Shown one piece after another: positions 53,350-61,955 of a stretch of 64,000 nt of DNA. Source of the DNA: Modestobacter excelsi (GTDB lineage: Bacteria > Actinomycetota > Actinomycetes > Mycobacteriales > Geodermatophilaceae). Where the stretch lies: contig NZ_SJEX01000007.1 of NCBI RefSeq assembly GCF_005930495.1, positions 1 through 64,000 on the forward strand, read 5' to 3'. Both the position numbers and the translations under genes were made by a program. The notes under the pieces are model-generated. The model was not told the origin of the DNA and ran no database searches. It worked only from the letters and a program-made list of their open reading frames with translations. Every line of letters begins with the position of its first letter. Position 1 is the first letter of the stretch.

Positions 53350-54213
53350 ATGAAGCGCTCGCTGACCGCCCGGGACCCCGCCACCCGGGCCTCGTTGAGG
53401 CAGGTCTTCTCCGAGCTCGGCTTCGAGGTCATCCCGTTCAAGAAGACCGAGGAGCAGGTCCTCCAGCACGTGCCCAAGGACGTGCGGCTGACGGTCACCG
53501 CGTCCCCGGCGAAGGGGCAGGACGCGACCATCGACCTCACCGTGGCCCTCGCGGGCCACGGGTACTCGGTGGCGCCGCACCTGTCCGCCCAGCAGGTCCG
53601 CGACCGCGCGCACCTGGCCGACGTCGTGGCCCGCTGCCGCGAGGCCGGCGTCTCCGACGTCTTCGTCGTCGGTGGCGACCCCTCCGAGACGCCCACCGAG
53701 TTCAAGGACGCGCTGGCGCTGCTGACCGCACTGCACGAGCTCGACCACGGGTTCGCCGACATCGGGATCGGCGGCCACCCCGAGGGCCACCCGACCGTCT
53801 CCCCCGATGTGCTCTTCCAGGCGCTCAAGGACAAGGCCTCCCTGGCGACGCACATCAAGACCCAGATCGTCTTCGACCCGAAGGTGATCCTGGACTGGGC
53901 GCGGGAGCTGAAGAACCGGGGCATCGACCTGCCGGTGCACGTCGGCGTCCCCGGGGCGGTCCACCGGCAGAAGCTCATCCGCGTCTCCGGCGGGCTCGGC
54001 ATCGGCGAGTCGGCGAAGTTCCTCAAGAAGCAGCAGAGCCTGCTGTGGCGCTTCTTCATCCCCGGCGGTTACAGCCCCGACAAGATCATCAAGGGCCTCG
54101 CCCCGCACATCGGCAAGCCCGACAACCACATCGAGGGCTTCCACGTCTTCACCTTCAACGACCTCGGGCCGACCGAGGCCTGGCGGGAGCAGACGCTGCG
54201 GGCCCTCGCGTGA
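53350..54213 (+). CDS. metF: 5,10-methylenetetrahydrofolate reductase family protein (MetF-like)
   Basis: A 287-residue TIM-barrel protein. Family motifs are VGGDP (107-111), GGHPEGHP (141-148), TQIVFD (171-176), VGVPGA and HVFTFN. Normally MTHFR makes 5-methyl-THF; next to LigM-type demethylases it should run in reverse, oxidising 5-methyl-THF to methylene-THF, as proposed for metF of Sphingobium. It diverges from classical MetF in the first motif (GGDP for RGDP). ATG 53350 has GGAGGAAGG upstream. It is first of a four-gene folate operon. Confidence 0.88.
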   Translation: MKRSLTARDPATRASLRQVFSELGFEVIPFKKTEEQVLQHVPKDVRLTVTASPAKGQDATIDLTVALAGHGYSVAPHLSAQQVRDRAHLADVVARCREAGVSDVFVVGGDPSETPTEFKDALALLTALHELDHGFADIGIGGHPEGHPTVSPDVLFQALKDKASLATHIKTQIVFDPKVILDWARELKNRGIDLPVHVGVPGAVHRQKLIRVSGGLGIGESAKFLKKQQSLLWRFFIPGGYSPDKIIKGLAPHIGKPDNHIEGFHVFTFNDLGPTEAWREQTLRALA

Positions 54214-54256
54214 CGCGCGGGCCGGGAGCACCCACGACCGCCGCCCGGAGCGCCCG

Positions 54257-55117
54257 GTGACCGCCGTGGTGATCGACGGGACGGCGGTGGCACGCCGGGT
54301 GCGCGAGGACGTGGCGAAGGGCGTCGAGGAGCTGGTGGCCGCCGGCGGCACGGCCCCGGGGCTCGCGACGGTGCTCATCGGGGACGACCCCGCCTCCGAG
54401 GTCTACATCCGGAACAAGCGCCGGCTGAGCGTGGCCGCCGGGATGCGGGACCTGCACCGGCACCTGCCCGGCGACGTCGACCAGGAGTCGGCGGCCGCGC
54501 TCATCGACGAGCTCGCCGCCGACCCCGCCGTCTCCGGCATCCTGCTCCAGCTGCCGACCCCCGCCTCCCTGGACTCCGAGGCGCTGCTGGCGCGCATCCC
54601 GCCGGAGAAGGACGTCGACGGGTTGACCACGGCGAACGCGGGCCTGCTCGCCCAGGGACGCCCCGGGCTCCGTCCGTGCACCCCCTCCGGGGTCATGGTG
54701 CTGCTCGATGAGCACGACGTCCCGCTGCCGGGCGCCGAGGCCGTCGTCGTCGGCCGCTCCGTGCTGGTCGGCAGGCCGATGGCCCAGCTCCTGCTCGAGC
54801 GCAACGCCACCGTGACCATCTGCCACTCGCGGACCCGCGACCTCGCCGAGGTGTGCCGGCGCGCCGACGTGCTGGTGGTCGCCGCCGGGATCCCCGGCCT
54901 GGTCGGTGCCGACGCGGTCAAGCCCGGTGCGACCGTCATCGACGTCGGCATCCACCGCGGCGAGGACGGCCTGCACGGCGACGTCGACACCGCCGCCGTC
55001 GCCGAGGTCGCCGGGAAGATCACGCCCGTACCCGGTGGCGTGGGACCCATGACGATCGCCATGCTGCTGGCCAACACCCTGACCGCCGCGACCGTCCAGC
55101 AGGGCCTCGGCACCTGA
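54257..55117 (+). CDS. folD: Methylene-THF dehydrogenase/methenyl-THF cyclohydrolase
   Basis: A 286-residue bifunctional FolD that oxidises methylene-THF to methenyl-THF and hydrolyses it to 10-formyl-THF. Seen: VYIRNKRR with the catalytic Lys near residue 55, DVDGLTTANAGLL, RPCTPSGVM and the NADP motif GRSVLVGRPMA. It starts with GTG 54257, 43 bases after metF, and its stop shares one base with the pabBC start. It is step two of the methyl oxidation route. Confidence 0.96.
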   Translation: MTAVVIDGTAVARRVREDVAKGVEELVAAGGTAPGLATVLIGDDPASEVYIRNKRRLSVAAGMRDLHRHLPGDVDQESAAALIDELAADPAVSGILLQLPTPASLDSEALLARIPPEKDVDGLTTANAGLLAQGRPGLRPCTPSGVMVLLDEHDVPLPGAEAVVVGRSVLVGRPMAQLLLERNATVTICHSRTRDLAEVCRRADVLVVAAGIPGLVGADAVKPGATVIDVGIHRGEDGLHGDVDTAAVAEVAGKITPVPGGVGPMTIAMLLANTLTAATVQQGLGT

Positions 55118-56925
55118 TGTCCCGGCCGTGGGCGCGGTTCGACGACCTGAGCCGCGGCGAGGCCCTGCTCTGCCCGACCCCGCACCGGGTGCTCACGACG
55201 ACCCGGTCGGAGGAGGTCGCCGGCCTGCTGCAGCAGGTGCACGACGAGACCGCAGCCGGGAGCTGGGCCTACGGGTTCGTCTCCTACGAGGCGGCCCAGG
55301 GCCTGGACCCGCGGCTGCCGGGCGGCTGGACCCCCGGGCAGCCACCGCTGGTGTGGTTCGGCCTGTGCGGCGAACCGGCGCGCGTGGACCCGCTGACCGG
55401 GTCCGCACCTGCGACGGGGCCGGCCGGCCCCTGGCGTCCGGACTGGACGGCGGCCGACCACGCGCGCGCCGTCGCGATCGTCCGCGAGCAGATCGCCGCC
55501 GGTGAGACCTACCAGTGCAACCTCACCGACCGGCTCCGGTCGACCGTGACCGGCGACCTCGAGGCGCTCTACTCCCGCCTGGCGCTCGCCCAGCGCGGCG
55601 CCTACAACGCCCTGATCGACCTCGGCCGGCACGTGGTGGCCAGCGCCAGCCCTGAGCTGTTCTTCGAGTGGGTGGGCGACCAGGTGCGCACCCGCCCGAT
55701 GAAGGGCACCGCTCCCCGTGGCCGGACGACCGCGGAGGACGAGGAGCAGCGCCGGGCACTGCGCGCCAGCGGCAAGGAGCAGGCCGAGAACATCATGATC
55801 GTTGATTTGCTGCGCAACGACCTCGGCCGGGTGGCCGAGGTCGGCGGCGTCACCGTGGACGAGCTGCTCGCCGTCGAGCGGTACCCGACCGTCTGGCAGA
55901 TGACCTCGCAGGTCAGCGCACGGATCCGGCCGGACGTCGGGCTGCCGGAGCTGTTCGGCGCGCTCTTCCCCTGCGGCTCGGTCACCGGCGCGCCCAAGCA
56001 GCGGACCATGCAGCTGATCCGCGAGCTGGAGCCGACGCCCCGCGGCGTGTACTGCGGCGCGATCGGGCTCGTCGCTCCGCCGGGCGCGCCCTTCCGGGCC
56101 CGGTTCAGCGTCGCGATCCGGACGGTCGTGGTCGACCGGGCTCTCGGCGAGGCCGTCTACGGCGCCGGCGGGGGCATCACCTGGGGATCGGACCCCGCCC
56201 GGGAACGGGCCGAGCTGCTCGCCAAGGCAGCCGTGCTCGGTCACGACACCGGCGACCACCAGCTCGTGGAGACGCTTGCCCACCTCCCGACCAGCGGGCC
56301 CCGCAACCTCGACCGTCATCTCGCCCGGATGGCCGACTCGGCCGCCTGGTTCGGCTTCCGGTTCGACCGCGAGGCCCTGCCGGAGCTGATCCGGCAGGCC
56401 GTCGCCGGGCGCGCGGACCCGGCGCGCGTGCGGGTGCTGCTGGACCGGACGGGCGACGTCGGCATCGAGGTGGGTGACCTCCCCCCGGTGGCCCCCGGCC
56501 CGGTCGGACTGGTGGTGGACCACGAGCCGGTGGACGCGGCCAGCCCCTGGCTGCAGCACAAGACGACGCGCCGCGACCCCTACCGGGCCCGAGCGCTCCG
56601 GCACCCGGAGGCCGACGACGTCGTCCTGGTCAACCAGCGCGGCGAGCTGACCGAGACGACCATCGCGAACCTCGCCGTCCGCCTCGACGGCCGGTGGTGG
56701 ACGCCGCCGACCTCCTCCGGCTGCCTCCCCGGGGTCGAGCGCGGTCGCCTGCTGGACCTCGGCCGCCTGTCCGAACGCGTCCTGCACGTCGACGACCTCG
56801 CCGTCGCCGAGGGGCTCGCGGTGCTCAGCTCGCTGCGGGGCTGGCGGGCAGCGCAGCTGGTCCCCCGTCCGGGGTGGTCGCTCGGGGACCGGCACGGGCG
56901 GGAGGTCTCCCGTGCCGCCAGGTGA
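55117..56925 (+). CDS. pabBC: Fused aminodeoxychorismate synthase component I / 4-amino-4-deoxychorismate lyase (PabB-PabC)
   Basis: A 602-residue fusion. Residues 1 to about 345 are a chorismate-binding PabB domain (GETYQCNLTDR, RPMKGTAPRG, ENIMIVDLLRND, GAPK); about 355-602 is a class IV aminotransferase-like PabC domain with PLP Lys in HKTTRRDPY and an ETTIANL segment. The pair makes p-aminobenzoate for folate. It is coupled to folD (TGATG) and overlaps the next gene by 14 bp. Making PABA here would enlarge the THF pool that accepts methyl groups. Confidence 0.92.
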   Translation: MSRPWARFDDLSRGEALLCPTPHRVLTTTRSEEVAGLLQQVHDETAAGSWAYGFVSYEAAQGLDPRLPGGWTPGQPPLVWFGLCGEPARVDPLTGSAPATGPAGPWRPDWTAADHARAVAIVREQIAAGETYQCNLTDRLRSTVTGDLEALYSRLALAQRGAYNALIDLGRHVVASASPELFFEWVGDQVRTRPMKGTAPRGRTTAEDEEQRRALRASGKEQAENIMIVDLLRNDLGRVAEVGGVTVDELLAVERYPTVWQMTSQVSARIRPDVGLPELFGALFPCGSVTGAPKQRTMQLIRELEPTPRGVYCGAIGLVAPPGAPFRARFSVAIRTVVVDRALGEAVYGAGGGITWGSDPARERAELLAKAAVLGHDTGDHQLVETLAHLPTSGPRNLDRHLARMADSAAWFGFRFDREALPELIRQAVAGRADPARVRVLLDRTGDVGIEVGDLPPVAPGPVGLVVDHEPVDAASPWLQHKTTRRDPYRARALRHPEADDVVLVNQRGELTETTIANLAVRLDGRWWTPPTSSGCLPGVERGRLLDLGRLSERVLHVDDLAVAEGLAVLSSLRGWRAAQLVPRPGWSLGDRHGREVSRAAR

Positions 56926-57541
56926 GGAGCTCGACGGACAGCCGATCGGCGAGTTCCTCGCCCAGCTCTCGGCGCGGCTGCCGGCTCCCGGGGCGGGCGC
57001 GACGGCCGCTCTCGAGGCCGCGCTGTCCGCCTCGCTGGTCGGGATGGTCGGCCGGTTCACCACGGACGAGCAGCACGCCGGCCTGATCAGGGAGATCACC
57101 GCGGCCGCCGATGCCCAGCGGGACGCGTGCCTGGAGGCCGCCGCGGCCGACGAGGCGGCCTTCTCGGCCGTGGCCGCGGCGATGAAGCTGCCCCGGGACA
57201 CGGCCGAGGAGCAGGGGTCCCGCCGCCGGGCTCTGGGCGCCGCGCAGCAGGAGGCGGCTCAGCCGCCCCGCCGGGTCATCGAGTCGGCCGTCGAGCTGGT
57301 GTCGCTGGCCGAACGGCTGCTGCCGATCGCGAACCGGAACCTCATCAGCGACGTCGCCGCGATCACCGCCGCCGCGCGCGCTGCGGCCAGCACCGCACGG
57401 CTCGCCGTCGAGACGAACCTCCCCGGCATCGAGGACGACGCGGCGCGCGGCGAGCTGGGCGCGGTCGTCGCGGTGGTGGACGATCTGGCCCGACGGGCGG
57501 ACGCGGTCGAGGCGTCGGTGCGGGCGACGTTGCGGCGCTGA
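56912..57541 (+). CDS. Cyclodeaminase/cyclohydrolase family protein (FTCD C-terminal-like)
   Basis: A 209-residue helical protein matching the formiminotransferase-cyclodeaminase C-terminal domain: QPIGEFLAQLSARLPAPGAGATAALEAAL at the start and helices rich in Ala. Stand-alone members such as clostridial FchA are methenyl-THF cyclohydrolases. It could speed the methenyl- to formyl-THF step beside FolD. GTG 56912 overlaps pabBC by 14 bp. It converges on purU with a 15-base gap. Confidence 0.87.
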   Translation: MPPGEELDGQPIGEFLAQLSARLPAPGAGATAALEAALSASLVGMVGRFTTDEQHAGLIREITAAADAQRDACLEAAAADEAAFSAVAAAMKLPRDTAEEQGSRRRALGAAQQEAAQPPRRVIESAVELVSLAERLLPIANRNLISDVAAITAAARAAASTARLAVETNLPGIEDDAARGELGAVVAVVDDLARRADAVEASVRATLRR

Positions 57542-57556
57542 CCCCGGTCCGTCAGC

Positions 57557-58429
57557 TCACTCGAAGACGACGGTGCGGTTGCCGTGGATGATGACGCGGT
57601 TCTCGGTGTGCCAGCGGACCGCGTGCGCGAGGGCGCGGGTCTCGGCCTCCCGGCCGCGCGCGGCCAGCTGCTCCGGGCTCGACGAGTGGTCGACGCGCAG
57701 CATCTCCTGCTCGATGATCGGGCCCTCGTCGAGGTCCGCGGTGACGTAGTGCGCGGTCGCCCCGATGAACTTCACGCCCCGGGCATGCGCCTGGTGGTAC
57801 GGGCGGGCGCCCTTGAAGCTCGGCAGCATCGAGTGGTGGATGTTGATCGCCCGTCCCCCCAGCTGCCGGCACAGGTCGTCGGACAGGATCTGCATGTACC
57901 GGGCCAGGACCACCAGCTCGACCCGCTCCTCGCGGACGATGTCCAGCAGCGCCGCCTCGGCCTCCGCCTTGGTCTCGCGGGTCACCGGGATGTGGTGGAA
58001 CGGGACCCCGTAGAAGTCGGCGGTGTCCTTCAGCGTCGGGTGGTTGGACACGATGGCGACGACGTCGAGGTTCAGCTCGCCCACCGAGTTGCGGAAGAGC
58101 AGGTCGTTGAGGCAGTGCGCGTACTGGCTGACCATGATGAGCACGCGCTGACGTTCCGAGGCGTCGGCCAGTCGCCAGCTCATCCCGAAGCGCTGGGCCG
58201 TCTCCTCGAAGCTGCGGCGCAGCGCGGGGAGGTCCAGCGGTGCCCCGTCGACGTGCTTGAACTCCACGCGCATGTAGAACATGCCGCTGGAGAGGCTGTC
58301 GAACTGGTGGCTCTCCACGATCGTGCACTGCTCCTGCACGAGCAGTCCGGACACCGCGTGCACGATGCCTGGCGCATCCTGGCAGGACAGCACCAGGATG
58401 CCGTGCTGACCGTCGGCGGGCCGCGTCAT
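57557..58429 (-). CDS. purU: Formyltetrahydrofolate deformylase
   Basis: A 290-residue PurU: N-terminal ACT domain (VLSCQDAPGIVHAVSGLL, about 10-90) and a formyltransferase-fold domain with the NIHHSMLPSFKGARPYHQAH motif and catalytic Asp in TADLDEGPII. It hydrolyses 10-formyl-THF to formate and free THF. This closes the cycle that starts with methyl transfer by the O-demethylases. It is transcribed toward the metF-folD operon. Confidence 0.96.
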   Translation of the reverse strand: MTRPADGQHGILVLSCQDAPGIVHAVSGLLVQEQCTIVESHQFDSLSSGMFYMRVEFKHVDGAPLDLPALRRSFEETAQRFGMSWRLADASERQRVLIMVSQYAHCLNDLLFRNSVGELNLDVVAIVSNHPTLKDTADFYGVPFHHIPVTRETKAEAEAALLDIVREERVELVVLARYMQILSDDLCRQLGGRAINIHHSMLPSFKGARPYHQAHARGVKFIGATAHYVTADLDEGPIIEQEMLRVDHSSSPEQLAARGREAETRALAHAVRWHTENRVIIHGNRTVVFE

Positions 58430-58617
58430 GACTCCTCCACGGGACTCGGGTCGTTCTGGGGCGCGCCGCGCCGGGTGGCGCTGGTCACACGTCCGGGTGG
58501 ACGTTACGCACCAGGACCACCGCCTCCCAGTGGGCAGATGACCACTCCTGCCGGGCGTCGGGTGGTGACGGGCCGCGACAATCGACGTAGGCGCGCCACG
58601 GCCCGGCGCGCCCGCGG

Positions 58618-60288
58618 TCAGCCGCCCGGCGGCAGCACCGGGACCACCAGGTGCGAGTCGAAGCGGCCGCCGGTGTGCACGACGCTGCGGCCGACGTTCA
58701 CCGTGTCGGTGTGCCGGGCGTAGGTCAGCGGCTCCGGGTAGCGCATCACGTCGCTGCCCTGCACGACCAGCAGCAGCTGCTCCCCCGCCTCGAAGCGGGT
58801 GCCCGACGGCCAGACCTCGACGTCCAGCCGGGTCGGCTCACCGAGAGTGAGCGGCAGCGCCCGCCGGTGCGCCAGCACCGGCAGGAAGTCGGTGGAACGC
58901 TCCGGGTCGAGCTCCCGGTGCGAGGCGCGCAGCCAGCCGACCGCCACCGGCCCGTCCTCGAACTGCCCGTAGTAGGGGAACCCGACCTGGTTGCCCTCGG
59001 CGTCGAGCTTGAAGAGGGCGAGGAACACGTCCGCGTCCTCGGCCTCCTCGGCGGACACGTGCAGCACCGCCCGCACGTGGCCGACCAGCTGCACCGGCTC
59101 GGCGAAGGTGATCGCGAACGTGGCGCGGCGGGGCCCCAGGCCGCTGCCCAGCCCGTCGTAGCCGGCAGCGCCCCGCTCGTCGACCGGCTCCCAGCTCAGC
59201 GAGCCGGTGCCGGCATCGAGGTGGAGCTGCCGGTACTCGACGTCCTCGAGCGGCCACTCCCGGGCCTCCCGCCAGGTGCCCTCGTCGTACCGCTCGCGCA
59301 CCTCGGCGCGGACCCGCGGCCAGGAGTCGACGTCGGTGTCCCGGTCGAGCAGGAACCGGTCGAAGAAGGCGCGCTGACGCTCGACGTTCTCCGGCTCGTA
59401 GTAGTAGGCCCACTTCTTCCGGCCGTGGACGTCGAGCCACTTCTGCTCCGACCCGATGCGCCGGAACCCCTCCAGCGTGCCGCGGGTGTGCAGCCCCTGG
59501 TCGGCCCAGCTGGCGACGACGAAGGCCGGCACCCGGATCGCCTCGAGGTCCGCGGCCTTGCTCGCCCAGAACTCGTCGAACCAGGGGTGCGCGGCCGTCT
59601 CGGCCGCCAGGTCCTCGATCTCCGTGGTGCTGGCCCCCCAGCGCTCCCAGATGTAGGGCCAGAAGGAGGTCTCCGGGATGCCGCCGTGCCGGGCCACCTC
59701 CCGGTAGGTGTCGTTCCACCCCTCCCACGGGTTGATCGCGGCCAGGTGCGGCGGGTCCAGCGCGGCGACTGACCACTGCAGGCTGGACAGGTAGGAGACC
59801 CCGGACAGGCCGACCTTCCCGGCGCTCCACGGCTGGGTGCCGGCCCACTCCACCAGGTCGGCGAAGGCCCGCGCCTCCTCCGGCGAGTGGTAGGTGGCCC
59901 GGCCCTCCGAGTACCAGGTGCCGGGCACGTCGACGAGCACGATGGCGTAGCCGTGCAGCACCCAGTACTCCGGGTCCGGCGCCTCGAAGGTGGTCAGGTC
60001 CCCGGTCCACTCCGGCCGCACGCCGCTGTTGGGGTAGATCTGGCCGATCGGGGCCGGGTTGTGCTTGCCGTAGGGCGACCAGCTCACCAGCGGTGCCGCC
60101 GGCACGTCGCTGTCGGGACGGTAGACGTCCACGTACATGACGTGCCCCTCGCTGCCGAACGGGACGGCGATGTCCTTCTCGACCACCATCCCGGGCCGGT
60201 TCTCGAACCGGTGCTCGGGCGGGCGGCCACCGCGCGATGCCGGCGTGCTGCGCGGACCCCGGAAGAGGTACTCGGTCTCGTCGTGCAC
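58618..60288 (-). CDS. CocE/NonD family hydrolase (X-Pro dipeptidyl-peptidase-like)
   Basis: A 556-residue serine hydrolase of the CocE/NonD family: N-terminal alpha/beta core with the nucleophile Ser in GLSGVSYLS, and a C-terminal jelly-roll domain (from about residue 340). Members hydrolyse esters, amides or antibiotics. GTG 60288 has GAGGA upstream. It follows the aldehyde dehydrogenase gene by 41 bases. In this setting it might release aromatic acids from esters, but the substrate is unknown. Confidence 0.88.
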   Translation of the reverse strand: MHDETEYLFRGPRSTPASRGGRPPEHRFENRPGMVVEKDIAVPFGSEGHVMYVDVYRPDSDVPAAPLVSWSPYGKHNPAPIGQIYPNSGVRPEWTGDLTTFEAPDPEYWVLHGYAIVLVDVPGTWYSEGRATYHSPEEARAFADLVEWAGTQPWSAGKVGLSGVSYLSSLQWSVAALDPPHLAAINPWEGWNDTYREVARHGGIPETSFWPYIWERWGASTTEIEDLAAETAAHPWFDEFWASKAADLEAIRVPAFVVASWADQGLHTRGTLEGFRRIGSEQKWLDVHGRKKWAYYYEPENVERQRAFFDRFLLDRDTDVDSWPRVRAEVRERYDEGTWREAREWPLEDVEYRQLHLDAGTGSLSWEPVDERGAAGYDGLGSGLGPRRATFAITFAEPVQLVGHVRAVLHVSAEEAEDADVFLALFKLDAEGNQVGFPYYGQFEDGPVAVGWLRASHRELDPERSTDFLPVLAHRRALPLTLGEPTRLDVEVWPSGTRFEAGEQLLLVVQGSDVMRYPEPLTYARHTDTVNVGRSVVHTGGRFDSHLVVPVLPPGG

Positions 60289-60329
60289 GGAAGTCCTCGG
60301 TCTCCGTCCTCTGTCCGCGGGCCGGGGGG

Positions 60330-61838
60330 TCAGTGGGCCATCGCGGCGAGGGCCTCGGGGTCGATGGTCGCGATGGCCCGGGTGTCCTGGAAGGCACGCA
60401 CGCCCTCGATGCCCTGCTCGCGGCCCATGCCCGACTGCCGGACGCCGCCGAAGGGAGCACGCAGGTCCAGCCGGGTGGCGCCGTGGTCGTTGACCCAGAC
60501 GTAGCCGCACGCGAGCTGCGAGCCGATGCGCTGGGCGGTGTCCGGGTCCGCCGTCCACACCGAGCCGCACAGGCCGCCCCACGTGTCGTTGGCAGCAGCG
60601 ACGGCCTCGTCCTCGGAGTCGAAGGGGAGGATCGGGATGACCGGTCCGAACTGCTCCTGCGTGACGACCCGCAGCGACGGGTCGGGGTCGATCACGAGGG
60701 CCGGGCGCAGGAAGTTGCCGCCGGCCAACTCCCCGTCAGGCAGCTGGCCGTACTCGCGGACCTCGGCACCGGCGTCCTTGGCCTCCTGCACGATCTCCTG
60801 CACGAACGCCTTCTGGGCCGCCTGGTGCAGCGGGCCCATCGTGGTGCCCTCGGCCAGGCCGTGGCCGAGCCGCACGGCCTCCAGCCGCGCCTCCAGACCC
60901 GTCACCAGCTCGTCCAGGCGGGACCGGTGCACGTACACCCGCTTGGCGGCCATGCAGATCTGCCCGGTCGTGTCGAAGATGCCGGCGAACAGCCGGTCGA
61001 GGTGCGTGTCGTCGATGACCGCGTCCTCGGTGACGATCGCCGCGTCGTTGCCGCCGAGCTCGAGCGTCACGCGGGTGAGGTTCTTCGACGCCATCTCCAT
61101 CATCCGCTTGCCGCCGTTGACACTGCCGGTGAAGCAGACCTTGGCGACGTCGGCGTTCTGGATCAGGCCGGCCATGTCCTCGTCCCGACCGGTGACGACG
61201 TTCAGCACGCCCGGCGGCAGCTTCTCCGCGATCCGCTGCACGACGCGGGCCGTGGCCAGCGGCGCCGACGGCGGCGGCTTCACGATGGCGGTGTTGCCGG
61301 CCAGCAGGGCGTGCGGCAGCGCGGCGCCGAGGATCGCGATCGGCCAGTTGAACGGCACGATGACGGTGACCACGCCCAGCGGCTGGTGGCCGACCTGCGT
61401 CGTCACCGGGATGCCGGGAGCCGGCTGGAGCACCTTGCCGCTGTCGACCTCGTCGGCCAGACCCAGCGCCAGCTGCCACCGCAGCTCGAAGACCAGGGCG
61501 TCGATCCACGCCTCCATCCGGATCTTGCCGTTCTCCTGCGACAGGATCGCCGCGTCGGTGTCCCGGTCGTCCGCGATGCCGGCGATCGCCTCCGCCATGG
61601 CGCGGGCCCGCTCCTGCGGCGACAACGCCGCCCACGCGGGGAACGCGGCCTTCGCCGCGGCCACCGCGTCCGCCACGTCCTCCACCGAGGCCGCAGCGGC
61701 CTCGCCGACGACCACGCCCGGCTTGGCCGGGTCCGCGACCTGCAGGACATCGGCGGTGGAGCGCTCCTCGCCGCCGATGAACAACCCGGTCCGGACGGTC
61801 TGGGCGGTCTGGTCGCCTGCTGTCTGGGTGCTCGTCAT
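60330..61838 (-). CDS. Aldehyde dehydrogenase family protein
   Basis: A 502-residue NAD(P)-dependent aldehyde dehydrogenase. Catalytic Cys is in TTGQICMAAKR, the general-base Glu in TLELGGND and cofactor contacts in VPFNWPI and FTGSVNGGK. ATG 61838 has GGAGGGG upstream. Next to an aryl-alcohol-type dehydrogenase and aromatic O-demethylase genes, oxidation of aldehydes such as vanillin or syringaldehyde to acids is likely (inference). A palindrome at 61941 lies about 100 bases upstream. Confidence 0.92.
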   Translation of the reverse strand: MTSTQTAGDQTAQTVRTGLFIGGEERSTADVLQVADPAKPGVVVGEAAAASVEDVADAVAAAKAAFPAWAALSPQERARAMAEAIAGIADDRDTDAAILSQENGKIRMEAWIDALVFELRWQLALGLADEVDSGKVLQPAPGIPVTTQVGHQPLGVVTVIVPFNWPIAILGAALPHALLAGNTAIVKPPPSAPLATARVVQRIAEKLPPGVLNVVTGRDEDMAGLIQNADVAKVCFTGSVNGGKRMMEMASKNLTRVTLELGGNDAAIVTEDAVIDDTHLDRLFAGIFDTTGQICMAAKRVYVHRSRLDELVTGLEARLEAVRLGHGLAEGTTMGPLHQAAQKAFVQEIVQEAKDAGAEVREYGQLPDGELAGGNFLRPALVIDPDPSLRVVTQEQFGPVIPILPFDSEDEAVAAANDTWGGLCGSVWTADPDTAQRIGSQLACGYVWVNDHGATRLDLRAPFGGVRQSGMGREQGIEGVRAFQDTRAIATIDPEALAAMAH

Positions 61839-61940
61839 GTCGTTCCCCTCCGTTGGGTCCCGTTTCCGCGCCACGTCCTACCGGGCGCGCCCGGCACTGC
61901 TCGTGCCCTGAGCGTCCGACCTCCATGCCCGGGGCACCAG

Positions 61941-61952
61941 GGACATCTGTCC
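61941..61952. promoter_or_regulatory. Palindrome sharing the GGACA-NN-TGTCC core
   Basis: GGACATCTGTCC has the same GGACA/TGTCC arms and 2-base centre as the palindrome at 44957-44976. It lies between the alcohol dehydrogenase stop and the aldehyde dehydrogenase start. It is enclosed by CCGGGGC/GCCCCGG arms (61929-61935, 61962-61968), so it might instead be part of a terminator hairpin for the alcohol dehydrogenase gene. Confidence 0.4.
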
Positions 61953-61955
61953 TGT

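Noticed and set aside
54403-57201. A 932-codon open frame on the minus strand
   Set aside because: It is antisense to folD, pabBC and the cyclodeaminase gene, all of which carry conserved motifs; composition is typical of a shadow frame.
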